Shown here piece after piece: positions 44,999 to 53,145 of a stretch of DNA of 64,000 bases. Under the pieces are notes generated by a model that worked only from the letters and a program-made list of their open reading frames with translations, was not told where the DNA came from and made no database searches. How positions within the stretch are numbered: position 1 is the stretch's first letter; the number at the start of each line of letters is the position of its first letter. Source of the stretch: Myxococcota bacterium (GTDB lineage: Bacteria > Myxococcota_A > Polyangia > Polyangiales > Houyiibacteriaceae). Made by a program: the position numbers and the translations under genes. Location: assembly GCA_028284955.1 (NCBI GenBank), contig JANQQS010000093.1, positions 1 through 64,000 on the forward strand. The letters are read 5' to 3'.

Positions 44999-47064
44999 CA
45001 AACGCAACCCTTTCTTCCGGCGCAAAGGGCGCGCGGCACGTCGCGGACGCAGTACTCGCCGCGCTCGTATTGTTGATCGTGGGCATGATGGTGATTCCAC
45101 TGCCGACGACAATCCTCGATCTCTTGATCGCCGGAAATCTGTCGGTCGCGGTCGTCATGCTCCTTGTGGCCATGCACATCTCCGGTGGTCTCCAGTTCGC
45201 TTCATTTCCTACCGTGCTCCTCATCACCACGCTGTACCGACTAGCGCTGAATGTCTCGTCCACTCGTCTCATTCTGCTTCAGGCTGACGCTGGCGAGATC
45301 ATTCGAAGCTTTGGTAGTTTTGTCGTTCGCGGCAACTACGTCGTGGGCGCGGTGGTGTTTCTGATCATCACGCTCATCCAATTCCTGGTGATCGCGAAGG
45401 GCTCGGAACGCGTCGCTGAAGTAGGTGCCCGCTTCACTTTGGACGCCATGCCCGGCAAACAAATGAGCATCGACGCAGAGCTTCGCAACGGTTCGCTGAG
45501 CTCCGACGAAGCGCGCGTCAAACGAGCTCAGTTGCAACGCGAGAGTCAGTTTTTTGGGGCGATGGACGGAGCGATGAAGTTCGTTAAGGGAGACGCCATC
45601 GCGGGGTTGGTCATCACAGCCATCAATATCGTAGGGGGGTTGGCGGTGGGCATCTCGCTCCACGACCTCAAACCGCTCGAGAGTCTCGAGCTCTATGGCT
45701 TGTTGACCATCGGCGACGGCTTGGTATCTCAGATTCCCGCGTTGTTGATTTCGACATCCGCAGGTTTGGTCGTAACGCGCGTTTCGTCTGAAGCCGAAAA
45801 CCGATCGCTTGGCCGCGATGTCGCCGCAGAAATTTTCGGACAACCCAAAGCGCTCGCGATTGCAAGCGCATTTCTTTTGGCTCTTGGCCTGGTTCCCGGC
45901 TTGCCGCTTGTACCTTTCCTGGCGCTTTCGGCTCTTTCGGGAGGGCTCGCGTATCGCCTTTGGCCCACCCATACGCCCGAAGATGCATCGCGCGGAAGAG
46001 GACGTGCGGGCGCCCGGACACTCGCCTCGGACACTTGGGTTCGTCAGGTTGCACCTTTGGAAATCGAACTCGGCGCCGAGCTTGCTGCAGAGCTCCACGG
46101 CGCGCCGCCTGCCTCGCCTCCTCCCCTCGAGCGCGACATCGCCAAACTTCGCGAGGAAATTTTTCTGGATCTCGGCGTCGTCTTGCCCGACACGTCGATT
46201 GCGCCGAACCCTCGAATCGCCCCGCGACACTATCGCATTCTCGCCGACGAGGTCGTGGTGGGCGAAAACACCGTGCCGGGCGGTCAATCTTTGATCGTTG
46301 CAGCAACCGATATTTTCGCAGCGCTCGATATGACTACGCGTCAGACGACGGATCCGGTCACCGGGGCCCACGCGTATTGGGTTCCCACGCAGCACGCAGC
46401 GATGCTTACCGCACGCGGGTTGTCGCCGCTGGGGCCGGAAGCGGTGGTGTTGCGCCATTTACGCCATATCGCGCAAACGTCGGCCCGCCGTTGGCTCGGG
46501 GTACAGGAAGTTCAGCACATGCTCGACGAGCTCTCGTCCACACACCCTGCGCTGATCCGTAGCATCGTGCCGAAACCGGTATCGCTCGTTGCCCTTACCG
46601 AAATTCTATCCCGCCTCGTGCACGAGCGAATCAGCATTCGACCCTTCGTCCAGATTCTGGAAGTACTCGCAGTTCACGCGCAGCACGAACAGGACGTCGC
46701 TCGCTTGTCAGAACAGGTTCGATCTTCGCTTCGCGAACATATCACCCAGCGCTACTCCGACGGCGGTGTGCTGCGCGCATATGTACTCGACCCTTCGATC
46801 GAAGAAGCCATTCGGGACTCCACCGAACACGGTTCGACGAAGCCCCGACTCGCGCTGCCTCCCGACCTCGCTCGCGAAATCACCGACGCGATTCGCAGAC
46901 GCGTCTCCGTGGACTACGAGAACGTCGTCCTCCTTACCCAACCCGATGTGCGATGGATGCTCAGAAGCTTGATCGAAGTCGACCTGCCGCAAGTCGCCGT
47001 GCTCAGCTACGATGACGTCGCTCCTGAGGCGACGGTGGAAGCGCGCGGGCATATCTCGCTGTAG
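44995..47064 (+). CDS. sctV: SctV/FlhA-family export gate protein, orphan
   Basis: A 689-residue inner-membrane protein. About eight hydrophobic segments fill residues ~20-330; the FHIPEP-family signature is clear in RNGSLSSDEARVKRAQLQRE and FFGAMDGAMKFVKGDAIAG. The cytoplasmic domain (from ~370) ends with DLPQVAVLSYDDVAPEA, closer to SctV/YscV of injectisomes than to flagellar FlhA, as far as I can judge by eye. It forms the nonameric ring that passes substrates to the ATPase. No other type III secretion or flagellar gene is in the window, and it is translationally coupled to recR by an ATGA overlap. Confidence 0.9.
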   Translation: MTNATLSSGAKGARHVADAVLAALVLLIVGMMVIPLPTTILDLLIAGNLSVAVVMLLVAMHISGGLQFASFPTVLLITTLYRLALNVSSTRLILLQADAGEIIRSFGSFVVRGNYVVGAVVFLIITLIQFLVIAKGSERVAEVGARFTLDAMPGKQMSIDAELRNGSLSSDEARVKRAQLQRESQFFGAMDGAMKFVKGDAIAGLVITAINIVGGLAVGISLHDLKPLESLELYGLLTIGDGLVSQIPALLISTSAGLVVTRVSSEAENRSLGRDVAAEIFGQPKALAIASAFLLALGLVPGLPLVPFLALSALSGGLAYRLWPTHTPEDASRGRGRAGARTLASDTWVRQVAPLEIELGAELAAELHGAPPASPPPLERDIAKLREEIFLDLGVVLPDTSIAPNPRIAPRHYRILADEVVVGENTVPGGQSLIVAATDIFAALDMTTRQTTDPVTGAHAYWVPTQHAAMLTARGLSPLGPEAVVLRHLRHIAQTSARRWLGVQEVQHMLDELSSTHPALIRSIVPKPVSLVALTEILSRLVHERISIRPFVQILEVLAVHAQHEQDVARLSEQVRSSLREHITQRYSDGGVLRAYVLDPSIEEAIRDSTEHGSTKPRLALPPDLAREITDAIRRRVSVDYENVVLLTQPDVRWMLRSLIEVDLPQVAVLSYDDVAPEATVEARGHISL

Positions 47065-47246
47065 CGGACTGTAAACCGTGAGACCCAGACCTAGGCCGAT
47101 TCTGCGTGAACCAGTCTTCACAGCGTGGCCGCCGCGCGCGGGATCGGGCAGCAAAACCCCAGTAACTTCGCGGGAGTTCGCAAGAAACGACAATGGCATT
47201 GCCTTTGCGAAGGGATCGAGCGTGACCCTTGTGGAGGTATGTGTCG

Positions 47247-48107
47247 ATGCAACGTTTTCTGGGTGCCGCTCTCGTTCTGATTCCTGCGGCCCATCTCGTT
47301 CAAGTAAGCGCCGCACACGCGGATTGTGATCCGTCAGACGGGCCTTGCCTCGAGGCCGAAGCGGCCAGCGCAAGCGCTCCCGCGGCTCCGCTGGCGACCA
47401 CGCCAACGCCGACCACCACCACGACACCGGCCACCACCACGACGACGGTGTCGGCAAGCCCGGGCGGACAGGTAGTCGTCGTTCAGGCCCCTCCGCCGGT
47501 CGTCGTCGTACCCAATCCCGCGCCTCCACCCCCTCCTCCGGTCGCTATAGTGGCTCCCCCCGTGCCCCCGCAGCCGGCCGTTGTTGTGAAGAAGGTCGAG
47601 CGATTCCCGCAGCGGGTTGGCTTGCATGCGCATGTGGGCTTTGTCGCCAGCGACGACGTGGCGATGGGAGGATTTAGCGGGGCCTTTCGTTTTCGCCCGG
47701 TGCCTCGATTTGCACTCGATTTTGGAGTCGGTGTGTACGGCGGAAACGACTACTACGATCGCGATCGCGTAGAAGTCCCGATCACCATCGATGGTTTGCT
47801 CTACGTGAATCCTCGTTCCCGTTTCCAGTTCTATTTTCTTGGCGGAGTCGGTCTCACCCTCGCCCACGCCGAAGGCCCTGCGCCGGACGGCACGCGCGAG
47901 CGAGATTTCGCCTACGCAGGCGGAGAACTCGGCGTTGGCGTAGAGTGGCGCATCGGCAACCATTTCGCGCTCAACACAGATATTCGCGGCTTCATCAGAA
48001 GGCGTATCGACGACCACGCGACGCCGGAGTTTATCCGTTCGGATGGGCAGACGACCGACGTGTCCGGAGGCGGCATTTGGACCTTGGGCGGAACGATATA
48101 CTTCTAG
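47247..48107 (+). CDS. outer-membrane beta-barrel protein with Thr/Pro-rich linker
   Basis: A 286-residue protein with a signal peptide (cleavage near SAAHA). A linker of ~90 residues is rich in Thr, Ala, Val and Pro (PPPVVVVPNPAPPPPPP), then a C-terminal ~170-residue OmpA/OmpW-like eight-strand barrel: RVGLHAHVGFVASDD, RFALDFGVGVYGG, FYFLGGVGLTLAHA, LGVGVEWRIG, ending in a terminal aromatic (TIYF), the barrel-assembly signal. GGAGG lies 12 nt before the ATG at 47247. Function unknown. Confidence 0.8.
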   Translation: MQRFLGAALVLIPAAHLVQVSAAHADCDPSDGPCLEAEAASASAPAAPLATTPTPTTTTTPATTTTTVSASPGGQVVVVQAPPPVVVVPNPAPPPPPPVAIVAPPVPPQPAVVVKKVERFPQRVGLHAHVGFVASDDVAMGGFSGAFRFRPVPRFALDFGVGVYGGNDYYDRDRVEVPITIDGLLYVNPRSRFQFYFLGGVGLTLAHAEGPAPDGTRERDFAYAGGELGVGVEWRIGNHFALNTDIRGFIRRRIDDHATPEFIRSDGQTTDVSGGGIWTLGGTIYF

Positions 48108-48131
48108 AGGAAGCCGTTTCGAACGCGGTGG

Positions 48132-48746
48132 CTATCCAAATAGTTTGCGAAAGAACTTCTTCACCTGCGAATCATCCGGATTGCTGGAGGTTTCGCCCTC
48201 CTCTGATTCGCCGTCGTCATTGTGTTCGCGGTTATCGACGTGCGGACCGTCGACCACCACCACGTCGTCTGAAACGTGAAGCTCGAAATCATCGGTTCCC
48301 AAGCTCGACGGAAACTCCGAGCGAGCCGCCGCCTCCGGTCCCCCTTCGAGGAGCTCCGCGAGATCAGGTGCCGCCGCCGGTGGATGCGAGGATGTCATCG
48401 CGGGAGAATCGGTCACCAACGGCGCCGACACATCGCCCTGATCCAAGTCTCCAAAAAGATCATCAACCGACAATCGCGCACCTGGTTCTGGGCCATCAAT
48501 TTCTTGAACACCCGACGCACGTGGCACTGCTTCGGACGATGCCGACGGAGAACGCCGCGGCTTTCTGGATATGACGGTATTCTCGCGGCCAGGCAGATCG
48601 CCTACGCTGGTCAGACCATGAAGCGACGAATCAACTTCGCTCAGCGAGCGCGACGCTGCCCGGTGACGAGAACATACCTCCGTAATCTCGTCATCGGTCT
48701 TGCCGAGCGACGAAAGCTCTTCGTCAATTTTCTCGAATGGCTGCAT
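48132..48746 (-). CDS. acidic low-complexity hypothetical protein
   Basis: A 204-residue protein with no recognised domain. The start MQPFEKIDEELSSLGKTDDEI looks helical, the middle is disordered and rich in Ser, Pro, Asp and Glu (VDDLFGDLDQGDVSAP), and the end DDSQVKKFFRKLFG is a short basic amphipathic helix that could touch membrane or a partner. Codon choice fits its neighbours. Downstream of the DsbA-like gene with 23 nt between them, so likely co-transcribed. Confidence 0.6.
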   Translation of the reverse strand: MQPFEKIDEELSSLGKTDDEITEVCSRHRAASRSLSEVDSSLHGLTSVGDLPGRENTVISRKPRRSPSASSEAVPRASGVQEIDGPEPGARLSVDDLFGDLDQGDVSAPLVTDSPAMTSSHPPAAAPDLAELLEGGPEAAARSEFPSSLGTDDFELHVSDDVVVVDGPHVDNREHNDDGESEEGETSSNPDDSQVKKFFRKLFG

Positions 48747-48769
48747 CCCCCTACCTCGCCTGCCACGTC

Positions 48770-50116
48770 TCAGTGTGCCTCGGTTTCGGATGAAAGCCAA
48801 TCGGCGAGAAGACATACCCGATCCTGGCCCCAAGCGATCCGCTCGCCCACTCGAAACGAAGGCACACCCCATAGGCCGAGTTCTCGAAACGTGTCCCAAT
48901 GCTCGCCAGCGATTTCTCGCCATCCGTCTTGATTGAGCGCGTCGCAAACCTCCGTGAATTCAACCCCCGCGCGCGCGGCGACGTGACGAAGCCCGTCATC
49001 ACGAGAAACATCTACACCTTCGGACCAGATTCCCCGAAGCGCCGATTCAACAAAATCGAAAACCTTGTCTTCACGAATACCGAGCGCGACGGCGACGCAA
49101 CGCGCGGCTCCTTCGTCTCCTGGATCACAAATCCGGCCAAACGGAACGCCCACGTGACGTGCTTCGCGAAACGCATCGCTTCGCAAGTAGGCGGCTTGAA
49201 CTGGAGAAGTCGGGAGCCCCCCCAAAAAGCGGGGAAGTAGCGGGCGACAGCGTACGCGCAACGGAAGTTCTTGATGGATCCGGCGCAGCCGTTCTACCGC
49301 AAGATACGAATGAGGATCGCGAAACGTGAAGTACACGTCGATCGTGTAGGGATTCTCTTTTTCCGTCGCGCCGCGGTGGCGCGCATGCACAGGGAGATCG
49401 GAGCGCGTGCGTTCAGATGCGCGAGAACAGACCCGCGGGATGGTTGGGTGCGCACGAACGTTCAAGCCTTCTCGCCGCAAACGTTCTTCAAAATACGCAA
49501 GCCGTTCGGCGCCTCGATACCATTCGCCCGCGTAAAAAACGACGCCGCCTTGATAGAACCCTCGATTTCGCAGACCGCGATAGTTCTCCTCCAATCGGGG
49601 TCGAACATCCTGACCTGGTACAGAGCCAAGCCGAGAGACCAAGGAGCGAAGAGCTTCTCCATCTCCGGAAAATATCGCATTCCCCAAAGCCCTCGCAGCC
49701 TGGAACGTTTCGTCCAGGGGTCGTTCGGCAAGCAGCACTGCGTTCGCCTGCCGAGCTTGATGCATCGACGGCGAGGTCGCGCGAGCAGGAAAATCGAGCC
49801 CCAGGTAACTCGCAATCTCCTTGGCGTCGATGAGATTCATGCGCGCGCGAAGCTCCGGTTCGGGGTCCACATCGGCGGCGGGCGGAGGCACAACCACAAG
49901 CGACAACTTCAAAGGATAAACTTCCCGGAGCCGTTCCAGCGCCTGCAGCGTCAAGTGGCTGTGGGGATCGTCCACTTGGTGGTAGAAGGTGAGCTTGCGT
50001 CGCCGCTCTCGAATCAGCCGACCTCCGAGCGTTCGTCCCACCCAGCGAAACGGGACCGCTAGCGCATCCCCCGAAACTTTTCGATAGGGCGGATACAATA
50101 CGCTGCTTGTAGACAC
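48770..50116 (-). CDS. tandem DsbA / HCCA-isomerase-like thioredoxin-fold protein
   Basis: A 448-residue protein made of two related thioredoxin-fold modules. The C-terminal module is well conserved: FTFRDPHSYLAVERL at the active-site helix, GVPSFRVGERIAWGQDR with the cis-Pro. The N-terminal module is weaker: YHQVDDPHSHLTLQAL and GGVVFYAGEWYRGAERL. Neither has a CxxC; the Ser at the helix start is as in 2-hydroxychromene-2-carboxylate isomerase and kappa GSTs, so a glutathione-linked isomerase or transferase is more likely than a disulfide oxidase. No signal peptide. Upstream of alaS's 3' end by 16 nt on the same strand. Confidence 0.8.
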   Translation of the reverse strand: MSTSSVLYPPYRKVSGDALAVPFRWVGRTLGGRLIRERRRKLTFYHQVDDPHSHLTLQALERLREVYPLKLSLVVVPPPAADVDPEPELRARMNLIDAKEIASYLGLDFPARATSPSMHQARQANAVLLAERPLDETFQAARALGNAIFSGDGEALRSLVSRLGSVPGQDVRPRLEENYRGLRNRGFYQGGVVFYAGEWYRGAERLAYFEERLRREGLNVRAHPTIPRVCSRASERTRSDLPVHARHRGATEKENPYTIDVYFTFRDPHSYLAVERLRRIHQELPLRVRCRPLLPRFLGGLPTSPVQAAYLRSDAFREARHVGVPFGRICDPGDEGAARCVAVALGIREDKVFDFVESALRGIWSEGVDVSRDDGLRHVAARAGVEFTEVCDALNQDGWREIAGEHWDTFRELGLWGVPSFRVGERIAWGQDRVCLLADWLSSETEAH

Positions 50117-50132
50117 CAGCGACCCCTTCGAC

Positions 50133-52838
50133 CTACGCCTGGACCAACCGGTAAAGGACCTCCACCGCTTCTGAAAGCTTGCTCGGGTCCGATCCCCCCG
50201 CTTGCGCGAAATCCGCGCGGCCTCCTCCCCCGCCTCCTACCACGGCGGCGGCTTCGCGAATCATGGCTCCCGCCTGATATCGATCGGTGAGCTCTTGCGA
50301 AACCGAACAGACGAGCAGAGCCTTTTTCCCGTCTCGGCTCTTTGACCCCAGCATCACGATCGCTGGGGTCATGCGGTTCTTCAGCTGGTCCGCCATGTCG
50401 CGGAGCGCTTTCCCGTCTCCGACGTCGACGGTGGACGCAAGCACGTTGATATCGCCCACCCGCCGCGCTTGGAGGTCTGCTTTGCCGCCTCGAATGAGCT
50501 GCCGGTTGAGGCGTTCGATCTCTTTTTCCAGTTCCCGCTGTTTGGCGAGCGCGCGACTCGCTTTCTGGGATGTTTCAAGCGGCGGAGATTTGAGCAGCGC
50601 CGCAGCTTTGGCGAGCTCTTCGTCGACGGCGCGAAACCGGGCAAGTCCGCGCAATCCGGTGCACGCCTCGATGCGCCGTACACCAGCCGCGAGCCCGCTG
50701 TCGCTTAAAATCTTGAAGATGCCGATGTCCCCAGTGCGATAGGCGTGGGTCCCGCCGCAAAGTTCGAGCGAAGGCCCGATACGCACCATGCGCACGGTCG
50801 CGCCGTATTTCTCCTCGAAAATCCCGATCGCGCCCCGCTCTTTGGCTTCCGCAATCGGGAGTTCTTCGGTGGTGATTTCAGTATTCTCTAGCACCGCGTG
50901 GTTCACTAGGTCTTCGATCTCCGCAATCTCCTGAGCGGAAAGCGCGCGGCTCGCGCTGAAGTCAAACCGCAAACGATCTGAACTAACCAGCGAACCTTTT
51001 TGCACCGCCGAGGTTCCCACGACCTCTCGCAACGCCCAATGAAGCAAGTGGGTAGCGCTATGGTTCCGGCGCGTGGACACGCGCGCGGCTCGATCGACCC
51101 GAAGCGAGACCTCATCACCTACGCGAAGCGTGCTGCGCGCCGTACCGGGTCGCAGCGTTCCGCGATGAATCACCAAATCATCCAACGGGCGCTGGGTATC
51201 GTGCACGTCGAAGACGACGTCGCCGAGCCGAAGCTCGCCACGGTCGCCTGCCTGGCCGCCGCGTTCGCCATAAAACGGCGTCTCACGCACCACGACCTCC
51301 GCGACCTCGCCGTCTAGCCCATCGCCGCCTGCTTCCGCACCGCTAGCGATAGGAAGCTCTCGCACGCAAACGCCGTTGTGGATCAAAGCGACGATTTCGC
51401 TTTGGCCATCTTCCTCTGCATAGCCGGTAAAGGAAACCGGCCCTACGTCGGCAAGCACTTGGCGATACACGTCCAAGACCGCCGGCCCGCCAACCTTGGA
51501 CCCTTGGCTGCGCTCTTTCGCTTCCTGCAGCGCCGACTCAAATCCTGCGTCGTCTATACGAAACCCCTGCTCCTCGCCGATTACGTGCTGCAAGTCCAGT
51601 GGAAACCCGTAGGTATCGTAAAGCTTGAACGCAACATCCCCAGGCAGCACCCGGTCCGCTCCATCGCCAAGCCACGCGTCGTTTTCTTCGAGCAGATCAA
51701 GCCCACGCCGCAGGGTGCGACGAAATCGCTCCTCTTCCTGCTCCGTAACGTCGCGGATCAAATCACGATGCTCGGAGAGCTGGGGGTAGACCGCGTTCAT
51801 CAAGTCCACCACCTTGAGCGCGCAGTGATGCAAAAACGGCTCACTGATCCCCAATTGATGGCCGTGGCGAATCGCCCGCCGCATCACCCGACGCAGCACA
51901 TAGGCCCGGTCCTCCTTGTCTGGAAAAATACCTTCCGAGATGAGAAACGCGGTGGTCCGGGCGTGGTCTGCGATCACCCGCATGCTCACGTCATGCGCTT
52001 CTTGAGTCCCGCCGTAGCGTCGGCCGGCGATTTCCGACGCCAAGTCGACAATCGGTCGCAGCAAATCGGTATCGTAGTTGCTGAATACATCCTGCCCCAC
52101 CACCGCCATGCGTTCGAGGCCTGCGCCTGTATCCACCGACGGAGCGGGCAGCTCGTGCAAGGAGCCGCCTGCTTCATGCCGCACGAACTGCATGAACACC
52201 AAATTCCAAATCTCGAACCAACCTCGACCGTCGGCGGCCGGTTCTTCCCCGAACGTCGAAGGGTCGGTCGAATCGAGCCCCAGACAGTAGTGAATCTCCG
52301 AGCATGGACCGCAAGGCCCCACTTCGCCCATCTGCCAAAAATTTTCTTTCGCACCGCAGCGAATGATGCGCGCCGCATCGAGCCCGCTCACGTCCCGCCA
52401 AATTGCCGCCGCTTCATCGTCGGCCGGCCCGTATCCTTCTTCGCCACCGAATACCGTAACCACCAAGCGTTCGGGATCGAGCGCCACCGTCTTGGTCACA
52501 AACTCCCACGCGAACTCTATCGCCTCGCGTTTGAAGTAATCGCCGAACGAAAAGTTCCCGAGCATTTCAAAAAACGTATGGTGCCGGGCTGTCACTCCCA
52601 CGTTTTCCAAATCGTTGTGCTTGCCGCTAATGCGAATGCATTTTTGAGAAGACGTCGCGCGCCGATAGCCACGCGTCTCTTTGCCCGTAAACACATCTTT
52701 GAACGGCACCATGCCCGCGTTCACGAACATCAGCGTCGGATCATTCGGCGGCACTAGTGTCCCCGAGGGAACCTGCTCGTGCCCTCGAGCGGAGAAAAAT
52801 TTCAAGAACTGCTGACGAATGTCTGCTGACGAAGCCAT
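50133..52838 (-). CDS. alaS: alanine-tRNA ligase
   Basis: A 901-residue class II synthetase. Aminoacylation core with FFSARGHEQVPSGTLVP and MLGNFSFGDYFK; editing domain with RRNHSATHLLHWALREV (HxxxH) and ELCGGTHAYRTGDIGIFKI (C and H of the zinc site); C-terminal C-Ala domain with GGGGGGRADFAQAGG near the end. Length and layout are standard. The ATG at 52838 is close to a small remnant gene on the other strand. Confidence 0.97.
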   Translation of the reverse strand: MASSADIRQQFLKFFSARGHEQVPSGTLVPPNDPTLMFVNAGMVPFKDVFTGKETRGYRRATSSQKCIRISGKHNDLENVGVTARHHTFFEMLGNFSFGDYFKREAIEFAWEFVTKTVALDPERLVVTVFGGEEGYGPADDEAAAIWRDVSGLDAARIIRCGAKENFWQMGEVGPCGPCSEIHYCLGLDSTDPSTFGEEPAADGRGWFEIWNLVFMQFVRHEAGGSLHELPAPSVDTGAGLERMAVVGQDVFSNYDTDLLRPIVDLASEIAGRRYGGTQEAHDVSMRVIADHARTTAFLISEGIFPDKEDRAYVLRRVMRRAIRHGHQLGISEPFLHHCALKVVDLMNAVYPQLSEHRDLIRDVTEQEEERFRRTLRRGLDLLEENDAWLGDGADRVLPGDVAFKLYDTYGFPLDLQHVIGEEQGFRIDDAGFESALQEAKERSQGSKVGGPAVLDVYRQVLADVGPVSFTGYAEEDGQSEIVALIHNGVCVRELPIASGAEAGGDGLDGEVAEVVVRETPFYGERGGQAGDRGELRLGDVVFDVHDTQRPLDDLVIHRGTLRPGTARSTLRVGDEVSLRVDRAARVSTRRNHSATHLLHWALREVVGTSAVQKGSLVSSDRLRFDFSASRALSAQEIAEIEDLVNHAVLENTEITTEELPIAEAKERGAIGIFEEKYGATVRMVRIGPSLELCGGTHAYRTGDIGIFKILSDSGLAAGVRRIEACTGLRGLARFRAVDEELAKAAALLKSPPLETSQKASRALAKQRELEKEIERLNRQLIRGGKADLQARRVGDINVLASTVDVGDGKALRDMADQLKNRMTPAIVMLGSKSRDGKKALLVCSVSQELTDRYQAGAMIREAAAVVGGGGGGRADFAQAGGSDPSKLSEAVEVLYRLVQA

Positions 52839-52923
52839 AGTCTTACGCGTCCTCTAGCGCTCAGACGATCTCATGGCAACGAGAGGGCTTGAGGGTGCCG
52901 ACGAGGAGAAGTACGCTGGCACT

Positions 52924-53094
52924 ATGGCCATTTCGCCCGCGATGCCGCTTTTCGCTCACGAATCGCACGCGCTGGCGGCGTTCCAGTCATGGATTCGGGA
53001 GCGTTTTTCGGACCGGCTCTGCGAACTCAAGCTATTTGGATCGCGCGCACGTGGCACCGGTCACGAGCAGTCGGATCTCGACTTTCAGCTGTAG
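52924..53094 (+). pseudogene. truncated MNT-type nucleotidyltransferase remnant
   Basis: A 56-codon piece that matches only the first part of a minimal nucleotidyltransferase: a helix IRERFSDRLCELKLFGSRARG and SDLDFQL, with the GSRARG...SDLD metal motif, then a TAG. In another frame just beyond the stop, AVDLYDRKQN looks like a continuation, so a frameshift followed by truncation is likely. Such domains are usually one half of MNT/HEPN toxin-antitoxin pairs; no HEPN gene is present. Between 53095 and 53145 nothing else is seen. Confidence 0.55.
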
Positions 53095-53145
53095 ATCTCT
53101 ACGATAGAAAGCAGAACGCGGGCTCGTCGCTTTCCCTAGCCACGG

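Noticed and set aside
44995-47064. Flagellar FlhA
   Set aside because: Family membership is sure, but no flagellar genes are nearby and the C-terminal text looks closer to SctV; I therefore named it SctV-type with the caveat that only a tree can decide.
51378-52757. Open frame of about 460 codons opposite alaS
   Set aside because: Antisense shadow of a well-supported alanyl-tRNA synthetase.
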